DNA of 64,000 nucleotides, from contig NZ_CDDB01000097.1 of assembly GCF_000820105.1 (NCBI RefSeq), positions 21,075 through 85,074 of the forward strand. Direction: 5' to 3'. Both the position numbers and the translations under genes were made by a program. Every line of letters starts with the position of its first letter. Within the stretch, counting starts at the first letter, position 1. The DNA is from Aeromonas schubertii. GTDB lineage: Bacteria; Pseudomonadota; Gammaproteobacteria; Enterobacterales; Aeromonadaceae. Under the pieces are notes generated by a model that was not told where the DNA came from, searched no databases, and saw only the letters and a list, made by a program, of their open reading frames with translations. Below are positions 1-8,309 of this stretch, one piece after another.

Positions 1-1
1 C

Positions 2-1102
2 GTGAGACTCGACGGGTATTACCGACCTCTACCCGATTGGAACCTGGTCAAGGTGATAGTGACCACGGCTGACTTTCTGGCCAAGCCCGCCAACCAGACC
101 AGCTATCAGAACTACATCAAGTATGTGGTCAAAACCTATGTCACCTGGCAGAAGAACACCCTCAACTGGAGTTATGGGGGAAGTGTCTCCTCCCCGACGA
201 TCGAGGAGTTTGCCGATTGGCTACCTGTGCATGCAGCCGCCGGGGGGGATAGCACCACAACCCTGACGACCGGGACCGGGACGGCTCAGCTTATCGCCCG
301 TGGCATCTATGTGGATCTGATGTCACCGGACTACCTGCAGCAGACCATTACGGACCTTGGTGACGTGGATCTGCTGGCCAAGATCCCCTTCCAGGATATC
401 AACCTCACCATGCTGGCGGAGTGGAGCCTGGTTCCACTGAGTGGGCAGCTTAGCGGCAATGTCTCCGACTATGTGGCCGTGACCAATGAACCGGTGAAGA
501 CCATCGTCGATCTCAACAACTACTACTTCGGCAGCTACAGCCGGGGGTACCTCTCGGCCAAGAAGAGCACCAAGGACGCTGGCAATGTGCTGCAAGCCGT
601 AGCCATCAAGGCCACGACCTATCAGGGAAACTCGGGGATCACCTCCACCCTCATCTCACCTCTCGATCAAACAGGCAGCAAGACGGCGCAGTTGCCGATC
701 AAGATCGATGTGGCCTCTCTGCCGACACCGACCCTGACGGTGACAGGGCGTATCTCCTGCCTGGAGAAGAGCAGCAATAACAACCCCGACCCTGTAGCTT
801 GTAACAAAAACACCTTCAATGGCCTGTCCATTTCGACCACGACGACGGGGGCCAGCTGCCGGATCGACAAGCCCCAGGCCAACAACCAGCCGGCCACTTA
901 CTCCTGCAGTGCGCCGGAGGGGAGCAGCCTGGTGCTGACCCTCTCTTATACCGCACAGGGTAACGGCACCTATCTGCTCAAGCCGTCGACCATGAGCATT
1001 CCCATGACCTCTCCGGGCACGGGGCAGGTCATCACAGGGCCCTGCTCACTGTTGGTGGATAACGGGGTGACCAATGCCTCGAGCCTGACCTGCTCCCCGT
1101 GA
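2..1102 (+). CDS. 3' part of an unrecognised exported protein (5' end outside window)
   Basis: I do not recognise this family. The reading frame is open to the left edge, so the first GTG in view is probably not the start and the protein is longer than the 366 residues seen. The visible part is rich in Thr, Ser, Asn and Gly, has repeated beta-prone stretches and no clear membrane segment. The last third contains cysteines spaced like disulfide-bonded small domains (near residues 254, 268, 286, 302, 348 and 364), and the protein ends in Cys-Ser-Pro. That composition suits a secreted or surface protein with Ig-like C-terminal domains. No terminator is evident in the 63 bases before the next gene. 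Function unknown. Confidence 0.7.
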   Translation: MRLDGYYRPLPDWNLVKVIVTTADFLAKPANQTSYQNYIKYVVKTYVTWQKNTLNWSYGGSVSSPTIEEFADWLPVHAAAGGDSTTTLTTGTGTAQLIARGIYVDLMSPDYLQQTITDLGDVDLLAKIPFQDINLTMLAEWSLVPLSGQLSGNVSDYVAVTNEPVKTIVDLNNYYFGSYSRGYLSAKKSTKDAGNVLQAVAIKATTYQGNSGITSTLISPLDQTGSKTAQLPIKIDVASLPTPTLTVTGRISCLEKSSNNNPDPVACNKNTFNGLSISTTTTGASCRIDKPQANNQPATYSCSAPEGSSLVLTLSYTAQGNGTYLLKPSTMSIPMTSPGTGQVITGPCSLLVDNGVTNASSLTCSP

Positions 1103-1171
1103 GAGTGACAGTGGAGGCGGGCAGGTTTTAACATAGAGCTTCTACCACCCAACCATATAGAGATAGTGGCG

Positions 1172-1636
1172 ATGATGATTGATGATCCCTGGGCCTTGTG
1201 CCACCTGGATGACTCTTTTGATGGCTCGGTATTGGGCACCAAGGGGGCTCAACTGCTCTGGTTTGAAGAGCGCGACGCGCTGCTTGAATACCTGCAGGGG
1301 GATTTCATCGATCTGCTGGCAGATGTAGGCGAGCTCGATGAGGATCAGGTAGAGGCCGCCCGTGAGCGCTTCGCTCTGCTTATCGAGCAGAGCTTTGACG
1401 ATCGTGGCCTGATGGACGCAGTCAACGATCTGGCCTCAGGCCTGCGTCGTATCGTCTGGATGGGTCCGCTCTCCGAGCTGGCCGAGGTACAGGACGAGTT
1501 TGCCAGCGGTCTGCGTCGCTACTTCTGGAGCCAGTATGACGGTGACGAAGACGATCCCGAAGGCTGGGTGCCGGAAGAGCTGTGGCCCCAGCTGGCCGAG
1601 GTCGCCGACGAGTTTCTCGAAGAGGGCGAATTTTGA
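1172..1636 (+). CDS. Small acidic protein of unknown function
   Basis: A protein of about 154 residues, strongly acidic, with long runs rich in Asp and Glu, especially in the last 40 residues (DGDEDDPEG, EFLEEGEF). It has no signal peptide, membrane segment or cysteine motif, so it is probably cytosolic and helical. Candidate starts are GTG 1166, ATG 1172 and ATG 1175. I chose 1172 because an AGAGATAG stretch precedes it at ribosome binding distance. It lies alone between the exported-protein fragment and a converging regulator gene. Function not recognised. Confidence 0.7.
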   Translation: MMIDDPWALCHLDDSFDGSVLGTKGAQLLWFEERDALLEYLQGDFIDLLADVGELDEDQVEAARERFALLIEQSFDDRGLMDAVNDLASGLRRIVWMGPLSELAEVQDEFASGLRRYFWSQYDGDEDDPEGWVPEELWPQLAEVADEFLEEGEF

Positions 1637-1663
1637 CGGGAGGCCGGTCAGTGACCGGCCTCT

Positions 1664-2428
1664 TCAGTTATCGATATTGGGGATCAGATCGTCAAAGCTC
1701 TGATAGCCGCAGTCGGCCAGTTGCAGCGACATGGTGTAGGTCTTGCTCCCCTCTCGCTGACCCACCGCCGGTCGATTGAGCTTGAGCTCGCTGTGCCAGT
1801 ACTCCTTCATCCGCTCGATGAGGGCCATGGCCTCCGGCTCTTCCAGATGAAGCTGGCACAAAGCCATGTAATTGTTGGGCTTGTGCATGTTGTCTACCAG
1901 GTAATCCCCCAGCATGGTCATGGCCTGTCGAGCCTGGGCCCTGGCGAAACGACTGTGTTGCTCGAAGCTGATCCGTTCGCTGATGAGGAAGTGGTAGCTG
2001 TTGTCGATGCCAAGCTGAAGTATGCCGAGCTTCTCCAGCTTGCGCAGATAGAGATAGCAGGAGGCATCGGTCAGGCCGTATTCGCGCTTGATGTCGATAA
2101 GGCTCTTCTCGCGCCAGAAGATGTTGGCGAGAAAGGCGTAGAGACCGGGCTCGTTGTGAAAGGCGTCGTCCTGCTCCTTGGTGAAGACGGCGCGCCGGCT
2201 CTGGGCGTCCTGGGTCCGCTCCATCAGCTCTTCGAAGGAGAGTCCGGCCAGATGGCAGATCTGCAGCAGGGTATCGAAAGGGAGTGAGGGTTTGTTCATC
2301 ATCCGCTTGATGGTGGCAATGGAGACATCCAGGGTCTCGGCCAGGGTCTGATAGCGGATGCCTTTATCATTGAGGGTTTTCTTGAGCGTTTCCAGAATAT
2401 TGTTGGCCAACTCTTGGCTGTAGGTCAT
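1664..2428 (-). CDS. HTH-type transcriptional regulator
   Basis: A 254-residue cytosolic DNA-binding protein. Residues 20-65 form a Cro/C1 (XRE-like) helix-turn-helix: YQTLAETLDVSIATIKRMM is a typical helix-turn-recognition helix, followed by a segment ending in GLSFEELMER. The remaining 190 residues are helical. A second winged-helix-like stretch lies near residues 110-150 (REYGLTDASCYLYLRKLEKLGIL), and the C-terminal part is probably for dimerisation or ligand binding. The ATG at 2428 has a GGGAG ribosome binding site upstream. The gene converges on the acidic-protein gene and stands alone, so its targets are not evident from context. Confidence 0.8.
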   Translation of the reverse strand: MTYSQELANNILETLKKTLNDKGIRYQTLAETLDVSIATIKRMMNKPSLPFDTLLQICHLAGLSFEELMERTQDAQSRRAVFTKEQDDAFHNEPGLYAFLANIFWREKSLIDIKREYGLTDASCYLYLRKLEKLGILQLGIDNSYHFLISERISFEQHSRFARAQARQAMTMLGDYLVDNMHKPNNYMALCQLHLEEPEAMALIERMKEYWHSELKLNRPAVGQREGSKTYTMSLQLADCGYQSFDDLIPNIDN

Positions 2429-2643
2429 GCATTCACTCCCTTAAAGTGCATTTTTATGAAACTATCCCTTTTTTCGTCTCCCCCGCAGGGAGGCAGTTTT
2501 TGATACTGCAAATGACTATCTCACCGTATAACTGTTCAGATTCCAACCTTTTCAAGGGATTGGCCAGACCAGTGCTCTTGCTCAGGCTCACTATATGATA
2601 CTAGCCGGTGCATATTCCTCTACTCGAATACAAAGAGCTGGTG

Positions 2644-2772
2644 ATGAATAAAACTCCGTTCATACTCTCTCACGTGGTCGATTTCAAAGCCTTCCTGGTT
2701 GTGTTGTCGACCGTTTGCTTCCAATTTAAGGGTTTTAAACCGAAAGGTTTTTATTCTTTCCTGGCAAATTGA
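2644..2772 (+). CDS. Candidate 42-residue small protein
   Basis: This short open frame (ATG 2644, TGA 2770-2772) encodes MNKTPFILSHVVDFKAFLVV followed by a Cys-containing hydrophobic stretch and a basic, aromatic tail with the pattern FKGFKPKGF. It fills the otherwise empty 377-base gap between two regulators and ends directly at a GC-rich hairpin with a T run, which suggests a real transcript. The ribosome binding site is weak (AGAGCTGG). I see no convincing promoter: a TATGAT box near 2594 has no -35 at correct spacing. It could be a small membrane-associated protein, or a small RNA with a fortuitous frame. Confidence 0.35.
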   Translation: MNKTPFILSHVVDFKAFLVVLSTVCFQFKGFKPKGFYSFLAN

Positions 2773-2803
2773 GCGGATCCCGACGGGGCTCCGCTTTCTT
2801 TTT
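2772..2803 (+). terminator. Rho-independent terminator after the 42-residue frame
   Basis: The stem AGCGGA/TCCGCT is extended by an inner CCC/GGG and followed by TTTCTTTTT. It overlaps the stop codon of the small frame at 2770-2772 and lies just before the end of the converging LysR gene at 2806. Confidence 0.75.
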
Positions 2804-2805
2804 AT

Positions 2806-3696
2806 CTAGCCCAGTAACCTGGGTATCTCCCTCACCAGCCAGCTCTTGGCCTTGCCCATCACGTCGCGTCGCCAGGCGAGGACCAGTTGCACCCTGTGAC
2901 GGTATTCGGGGCTGATCACCTTGAGCCGCCCGGCCGTTATGTCCTCCTGCACCCAGCGCAGGGGCATGGTGCCGACACCCACCCCCGCCAGCAGGGCCGA
3001 GCGCTTCTCGGCCATGGTGCTCACGGTGAGTCTGGGTTGCTTGTCAAACAGTCGATAGGTGAGGGGGGGCTTGCGCAGGGCTGTGTCGGCGACGGCGATG
3101 GCGCGGTAGCGGCGCAGGGTCTCATCGGCCAGTGGCTCGGGTTCACTGTGCAGGGGATGCTCGGGGTGGGCCACATAGAGCATCTCTTCTTCGAACAGGG
3201 GCTGATACTTGATGCCGGTCATGATGGTGCCGGGATTGAGGCTCGAGATGAGCAGGTCGGCGCGTCCATCCTCCAGACACTCCCAGCTGCCGGCCAGGGC
3301 CTCGCCACGAAAGCGCAGTCGGGTGTCGGTCTCCCTGGCGAGAGACTCGACCAGGGGATAGAGCGTCTCGACGGGCACCAGGGCATCCACCACCAGGGTG
3401 ATGTCCGTCTCCCAGCCGCGGGCCAGGGAGCGGGTTTCGCCCACCAGTTGTTCGGCCGCCTCAAGCAGTTGTCGCCCCCGCTCCAGCAGCATGCGGCCGG
3501 CGGGGGTGAAGCGGGTGCGGTGGCCGCTGCGATCGAAGAGCACCACATCCAGCTCATCTTCCAACTTTTGCACCGTATAGCTCAGGGCCGAGGGAACCCG
3601 CCCCAGCTCTTCTGCGGCGGCGGCAAAGCTGCCACGCCGTTCGATGGCATCCAGTGCCCTGATTGCCTCCAGGGTCAGCGCCCGCTCCTTGCCCAT
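2806..3696 (-). CDS. yhaJ: LysR-family regulator, YhaJ type
   Basis: A 296-residue LysR-type regulator with an N-terminal winged helix-turn-helix (residues 8-66, containing RRGSFAAAAEELGRVPSALS) and a C-terminal substrate-binding-like effector domain from about residue 90. It agrees closely with E. coli YhaJ as I recall it over its whole length, including DVVLFDRSGHRT, the AVADTA segment and the end AKSWLVREIP. YhaJ in E. coli responds to quinone-like or aromatic stress and activates yqjF and yhaK. Here those two homologues follow divergently, 104 bases away, so this is very probably their local regulator. The start has an AAGGAAA ribosome binding site. Confidence 0.92.
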   Translation of the reverse strand: MGKERALTLEAIRALDAIERRGSFAAAAEELGRVPSALSYTVQKLEDELDVVLFDRSGHRTRFTPAGRMLLERGRQLLEAAEQLVGETRSLARGWETDITLVVDALVPVETLYPLVESLARETDTRLRFRGEALAGSWECLEDGRADLLISSLNPGTIMTGIKYQPLFEEEMLYVAHPEHPLHSEPEPLADETLRRYRAIAVADTALRKPPLTYRLFDKQPRLTVSTMAEKRSALLAGVGVGTMPLRWVQEDITAGRLKVISPEYRHRVQLVLAWRRDVMGKAKSWLVREIPRLLG

Positions 3697-3800
3697 ATCA
3701 TTTCCTTCAAAAATATTGAATGTCCGCCTCAGATTAACTCGCTAACAAGGGGAAGCAAGCCTCTTTATGATTCTCATTATCGAATCGGATGGAGAGAGCC

Positions 3801-4487
3801 ATGTTTGCATTGAGACGGTCCGAGGAGCGTGGTCATGCCAACTTCGGTTGGCTCGACACCCGCCACAGCTTCTCGTTTGGTCACTACTATGACCCCAAGT
3901 GGATGGGGCACTCGGCCCTGCGCGTCATCAATGAGGACTATGTGAAGCCGCAGGGGGGGTTTGCGACCCATCCTCACGCCAACATGGAGATCCTCACTTG
4001 TGTGCTGACCGGCACCATAGAGCACAAGGACAGCCTGGGCCACGTGGAGCAGATCCCCGCCGGGGAGTTTCAGCTGATGAGCGCGGGATCCGGCATCCGC
4101 CACAGCGAGTACAACCCGTCACCCGGCGAGGAGCTCTCCCTGTTGCAGATCTGGATCGAGCCGAATGAGCAGGACACGGCCCCTGGCTATCAGCAAAAAC
4201 GCATTGAGGCGCAGCCGGGGTTGACCCTGGTGGCCTCGCCAACTGGCGAAGGTGGATCTTTCCGGATCCGCCAGCAGGCCCGAGTATGGCGACTACAATT
4301 GGCGGCGGGTGAAAGTCTCACCTGGGCCCTTTCTGGGCGCCACGGCTACCTGCACCTGATTACCGGGGAGTTGGCCGCTGGCGGCCTGACTGCCCGACCC
4401 GGCGACGGGCTGCTCAGTCGCGATGAAGTGAAATGGGATCTCGTGGCCAATGTCGCCAGTGACGCCCTCCTTTTTGACCTGCCATGA
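3801..4487 (+). CDS. yhaK: Pirin family protein, YhaK-like
   Basis: A 228-residue bicupin of the pirin family. The metal-binding positions of the first cupin are visible: HPHANMEI near residues 58-65 and GIRHSEYN near residues 101-108, giving the His-His-His-Glu pattern. Related pirins act as redox sensors or quercetin dioxygenases. ATG 3801 is preferred over the in-frame ATG 3789 because GGAGAGAG sits directly before it and the protein then begins like other pirins (MFALRRSEERG). It probably forms an operon with the DoxX gene 18 bases downstream and is regulated by the divergent YhaJ homologue. Confidence 0.92.
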   Translation: MFALRRSEERGHANFGWLDTRHSFSFGHYYDPKWMGHSALRVINEDYVKPQGGFATHPHANMEILTCVLTGTIEHKDSLGHVEQIPAGEFQLMSAGSGIRHSEYNPSPGEELSLLQIWIEPNEQDTAPGYQQKRIEAQPGLTLVASPTGEGGSFRIRQQARVWRLQLAAGESLTWALSGRHGYLHLITGELAAGGLTARPGDGLLSRDEVKWDLVANVASDALLFDLP

Positions 4488-4505
4488 GATGACGAGGAGT
4501 TGAAC

Positions 4506-4898
4506 ATGGATAAGATGAGAGATATCGCCCTGCTGGTAGGGCGCGTGTTGTTGGCCCTGATGTTTGTCTCGGCCGGCTGGAGCAAGATTGGCGGTTACGC
4601 CGGCACCCAGGGCTATATGGAGGCCATGGGCGTGCCCGGTATGTTGCTGCCCCTGGTGATCCTGCTCGAGCTGGGCGGCGGGCTGGCCATCCTCGGCGGC
4701 GTGTTGACCCGTTCGGTGTCACTGCTGCTGGCCGGTTTCTGTGTGCTGGCGGCCCTGCTGTTCCACTACCAGCCTGCCGATCAGATGCAGATGATCATGT
4801 TTATGAAGAACATCTCCATCGCCGGCGGCTTCCTGGTGCTGGCCGCAGCCGGTCCGGGCGCCTTCAGCGTCGACGCCAAGCAGGGTAAGTGCTGGTAA
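4506..4898 (+). CDS. yqjF: DoxX family inner membrane protein, YqjF-like
   Basis: A 130-residue protein with four predicted membrane helices (about residues 8-28, 46-66, 70-90 and 100-118). It shares the conserved AGWSKI, YMEAMGVPG and LLELGGGLAI segments with E. coli YqjF. DoxX proteins are small membrane proteins linked to redox or quinone stress; the reaction is not firmly known. ATG 4506 follows a GAGGAG ribosome binding site. A TTG six bases upstream is less likely. It ends in a strong terminator. Lying next to pirin and a YhaJ-type regulator, it should be induced by the same aromatic or oxidative signal. Confidence 0.9.
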   Translation: MDKMRDIALLVGRVLLALMFVSAGWSKIGGYAGTQGYMEAMGVPGMLLPLVILLELGGGLAILGGVLTRSVSLLLAGFCVLAALLFHYQPADQMQMIMFMKNISIAGGFLVLAAAGPGAFSVDAKQGKCW

Positions 4899-4933
4899 CA
4901 CCCTGTTTTAATGTAGTTTCCGTACCTATGTTG

Positions 4934-4959
4934 GCCGGAGCACCCGCTCCGGCTTTTTT
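4934..4959 (+). terminator. Rho-independent terminator of yhaK-yqjF
   Basis: An eight-base stem GCCGGAGC/GCTCCGGC with loop ACCC, followed by six T residues. Confidence 0.92.
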
Positions 4960-5015
4960 GCATCCGGCGCCCCAATCGCGGACAATCCTGCCATTGCCTT
5001 CGACGGGGATTGTCC

Positions 5016-8000
5016 ATGTTCACTCTCTATCACTCCAACCAGCTCGACGTGCTCAAGGCCCTGCTGGTGGAACTGGTGCGCCGCGACCCGCTGACCGATC
5101 CGTTCGAGCACGAGCAGATCCTGGTCCAGAGCCCCGGCATGGCCCAGTGGCTCAAGCTCGAGCTGGCCAGTGCCTTCGGTATCGCCGCCAACATCGACTT
5201 TCCCCTGCCCGCCAGCTTCATCTGGCAGATGTTTATCGAGGTGCTGGGGGACGTGCCGGCGCGTAGCCCCTACAACAAGCCGAGCATGAGCTGGCAGCTG
5301 ATGATGATTTTGCCTACCCTGCTCGAGCGGCCCGACTTCGCCCCCCTGCGCGGCTACCTGTCGCCTGAGGGGGAGGCCCCCGAGCAGGTGCGCCTGTGGC
5401 AGCTGTGCCAAAAGGTCGCGGATCTGTTCGACCAGTATTTGGTCTACCGCCCCGACTGGATCGAGCGCTGGGAGCGCGGTGAGGGGCTGCCCGAGGAGCT
5501 CGGCGAGGTGACCGGGCAGGATTGGCAGCCCGTGCTGTGGCGCGAGCTGGTGGCCCGCACCCTGCAACTGGCCGACAGCGGCTATCACAGAGCGAACCTG
5601 TTCGAATCCTTTATTCAGGCGCTGCAGAGCGGTGCCCCTCTGCCGGGCAAGCTGCCCAAGCGGGTCTTCGTGTTCGGCATCTCGGCCCTGCCCCCCGGTT
5701 ATGTGGAGGCGCTGCGGGTGCTCGGTGAGCGCATCAAGGTGCACCTCTTTGTCACCAACCCCTGCCGCTACTACTGGGGGGACCTGCTCGATCGCAAGAC
5801 CATGGCCCGCCTCGAGCGGCGTCTGCGCCCCGGCACGGATCTTGAGACCCTGCAAGGGGAGACCAATCCCCTGCTCGCCTCCATGGGCAAGCTCGGGCGC
5901 GACTACCTGCACCACCTGATGGGGCTGGAGCCGCCGGAGGTGGAGGCCTTCGTCGACATGGCCGAAGACACCCTGCTGCATCGGCTGCAATCCGATGTGC
6001 TGGAGCAGCGCGATCGAGGCGCCGTGTTCGACAACCCCGATGCGAGCCACCACAAGACGGCGCTGCTGCCTGGCGATCGCAGCCTGCAGATCCACGCCTG
6101 TCACAGTCCCGTGCGCGAGCTCGAGGTGTTGCACGATCGCCTGCTCGATCTGTTCGAGGGCGACCCGACCCTGACTCCGAAAGAGGTGGTGGTGATGATG
6201 CCGGACGTGGCCGGCTACGCCCCCTTCATCCAGGCGGTATTCGGTGCCCGTGGCCAGATCCCCTTCTCCATCTCGGATCGGGCCGCCAGCCAGGAGAGCC
6301 CGCTGCTGCAAAGCTTCCTGGCGCTGCTGCGCCTGCCGCGCCAGCGCTTCGGGGCGGGGGAGCTGCTCGCCCTGCTCGAGGTACCGGCGGTGCTGCGCCG
6401 CTTCGCCCTGACGGTGGAGGAGTTCGACACCCTGCGGGTCTGGGTACAGGAGAGCGGCATCCGCTGGGGGCTCGACGATGCCTACCCGGAGCGCTTCGAC
6501 CTGCCGGCCCTGTCGGGTAACTCCTGGCTGTTTGGCCTGCGCCGCATGCTGCTCGGCTACGCCATGGGGGAGGGGGAGCCGGTGGCCGGCATCCTCCCCT
6601 ACGCCGAGATCGAGGGTCAGCAGGGGGTGACGCTCGGCAAGCTCGCCGCCTTCGTCGACACCTTGGCCCACTTCCTGCCGCTGCTCGACGCGCCCCGCTC
6701 TCTGCCCGAGTGGAGCCGGCTGCTGCACGCCCTGCTGGGGGCCTGCTACGAGCCTGACGAAGACGAGGAGCGCCACATCCAGCTGGTGCGCGACGCCATC
6801 GCCGATTGGCAACAGGCCCTCGGCGAGGTGCGCTTCGACGAGCCGGTGACGCCGGCGCTGCTGCAAGACGTGCTCGGCCAGGCCCTGGCCGCCCAGCGCT
6901 CGAGCCAGCGCTTCCTCGCCGGCCAGGTCAACTTCTGCACCCTGATGCCGATGCGCTCCATCCCGTTTCGCCAGGTCTGCCTGCTCGGCATGAACGACGG
7001 CGTCTACCCGCGAACCCTGCCGCCCATGGGATTCGATCTGATGGCCCTGGCCGGCCGGCGTGGGGACCGATCCCGCCGCGATGACGACCGTTACCTCTTC
7101 CTCGAGGCGCTCTTGAGCGCCCAGGACGGCCTCTACATCAGCTATCAGGGCTTCAGCGTGCAGGACAACAGCGAGCGCGAGCCCTCCGTGCTGCTGGCCG
7201 AGCTGCTCGACTACCTGCGCCAGGGCTTCGTGCTGGCCGGTGACGAAGCGCTGCCCGACGACGAATCGGGCCAGCGCCTGTTGCAGGCTCTGGTGACGGC
7301 CCACCCGCTCACCCCCTACAGCCGCGACTACTTCTTCCCAAGCGACGAGCGCCTCTTTACCTACGCCGCCGACTGGCTGCCGGCGCTGACCCCGAGAGCC
7401 GGGGCGCGCAACTTCCAGAGCGGCGATCTGCCCCTGCCCCCCGAGATGGAGGGGGGCGAGCTGGAGCTGGCCGAGCTGCTGCGCTTCTACCGCAACCCGG
7501 CGCGTTATTTCCTCAACCGCCGCCTCAAGGTGTGGTTCGAGCTGGATGACACTCGGCTCGAAGAGAACGAGCCCTTCGCCCTCGATGGGCTGGAGAACTA
7601 CCAGCTCAAGGATCGGCTGCTGGCCGCCCACCTGGAGGAAGGGGGAACGGCGCGCCTGCGCGAGCGGCTGCGCCTGGCCGGCCAGCTGCCCCAGAGCTGG
7701 TTTGGCCCCCTGCTGCTCGATGAGCTCGATGACAAGATGGCCGGGCTCGCCGAGCGGGTGCGCCCCCTGCGATCGGAAAAAACGCCGGTGGAGATCGACA
7801 TCCCCCTGCCCCAGGGTCGGCTGCTCGGCTGGCTCGACACCGAGCAGGGCAATCAACTCATCGTCAAACCCGGCAGCTTCCACGGCCGCGACTGGTTGCA
7901 AGGCTGGCTCAGGCATCTGTGCCTGTGTCTCTCGCGCTCTGCGGGTGAGACCCTGCTGCTCGACGGGACCAAGAGCTGGCGCCTGCCCGTGCTCGCACCC

Positions 8001-8309
8001 GAGGTGGCCCGCAGCCACCTGCTCGCCCTGGTCGATGACTGGGTGGTGGGGCTGCGCCGTCCGCTGCCGCTCTTTCCCAAGAGCGCCTGGAGCTGGCTGG
8101 CTGAGCAGGCGAAGAGCGGTGACGAGGAGAAGGCCCAGCGCGCCGCCCGCACCAGTTTCGAAGGGGGGTGGCAGCTCACGGGCGAGGGGGAGGACCCCTA
8201 CATCCAGCGCTGCTTCCCCGCCCTGGACGAGGCCCTGATGAGCCAGCTTGTGGCGCTCGCGCGCACCCATCTGCACCCCCTGTATCAGGCGCTGGAGGAG
8301 TTCGACTGA
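5016..8309 (+). CDS. recC: Exonuclease V gamma subunit RecC
   Basis: A 1097-residue RecC, close to the 1122 residues of E. coli. RecC is the non-catalytic scaffold of RecBCD that splits the strands and recognises Chi during double-strand break repair. The conserved opening YHSNQLDVLKALL, then QSPGMAQWLKLEL and AANIDFPLPASFIW, identify it. The ATG at 5016 aligns with the E. coli start; the in-frame TTG six bases upstream is rejected. The stop codon overlaps the recB start by one base (TGATG), so translation is coupled. No ptrA gene separates recC from recB, unlike in E. coli. Confidence 0.97.
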   Translation: MFTLYHSNQLDVLKALLVELVRRDPLTDPFEHEQILVQSPGMAQWLKLELASAFGIAANIDFPLPASFIWQMFIEVLGDVPARSPYNKPSMSWQLMMILPTLLERPDFAPLRGYLSPEGEAPEQVRLWQLCQKVADLFDQYLVYRPDWIERWERGEGLPEELGEVTGQDWQPVLWRELVARTLQLADSGYHRANLFESFIQALQSGAPLPGKLPKRVFVFGISALPPGYVEALRVLGERIKVHLFVTNPCRYYWGDLLDRKTMARLERRLRPGTDLETLQGETNPLLASMGKLGRDYLHHLMGLEPPEVEAFVDMAEDTLLHRLQSDVLEQRDRGAVFDNPDASHHKTALLPGDRSLQIHACHSPVRELEVLHDRLLDLFEGDPTLTPKEVVVMMPDVAGYAPFIQAVFGARGQIPFSISDRAASQESPLLQSFLALLRLPRQRFGAGELLALLEVPAVLRRFALTVEEFDTLRVWVQESGIRWGLDDAYPERFDLPALSGNSWLFGLRRMLLGYAMGEGEPVAGILPYAEIEGQQGVTLGKLAAFVDTLAHFLPLLDAPRSLPEWSRLLHALLGACYEPDEDEERHIQLVRDAIADWQQALGEVRFDEPVTPALLQDVLGQALAAQRSSQRFLAGQVNFCTLMPMRSIPFRQVCLLGMNDGVYPRTLPPMGFDLMALAGRRGDRSRRDDDRYLFLEALLSAQDGLYISYQGFSVQDNSEREPSVLLAELLDYLRQGFVLAGDEALPDDESGQRLLQALVTAHPLTPYSRDYFFPSDERLFTYAADWLPALTPRAGARNFQSGDLPLPPEMEGGELELAELLRFYRNPARYFLNRRLKVWFELDDTRLEENEPFALDGLENYQLKDRLLAAHLEEGGTARLRERLRLAGQLPQSWFGPLLLDELDDKMAGLAERVRPLRSEKTPVEIDIPLPQGRLLGWLDTEQGNQLIVKPGSFHGRDWLQGWLRHLCLCLSRSAGETLLLDGTKSWRLPVLAPEVARSHLLALVDDWVVGLRRPLPLFPKSAWSWLAEQAKSGDEEKAQRAARTSFEGGWQLTGEGEDPYIQRCFPALDEALMSQLVALARTHLHPLYQALEEFD

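Noticed and set aside
4926-8276. A 1116-residue open frame on the minus strand
   Set aside because: It lies antisense to recC, is dominated by Gln, Gly, Leu, Ala and His, and mirrors the codon bias of the GC-rich recC gene. Similar antisense frames lie opposite recB (8285-10810), recD (11719-13947) and uvrA (22271-24823).
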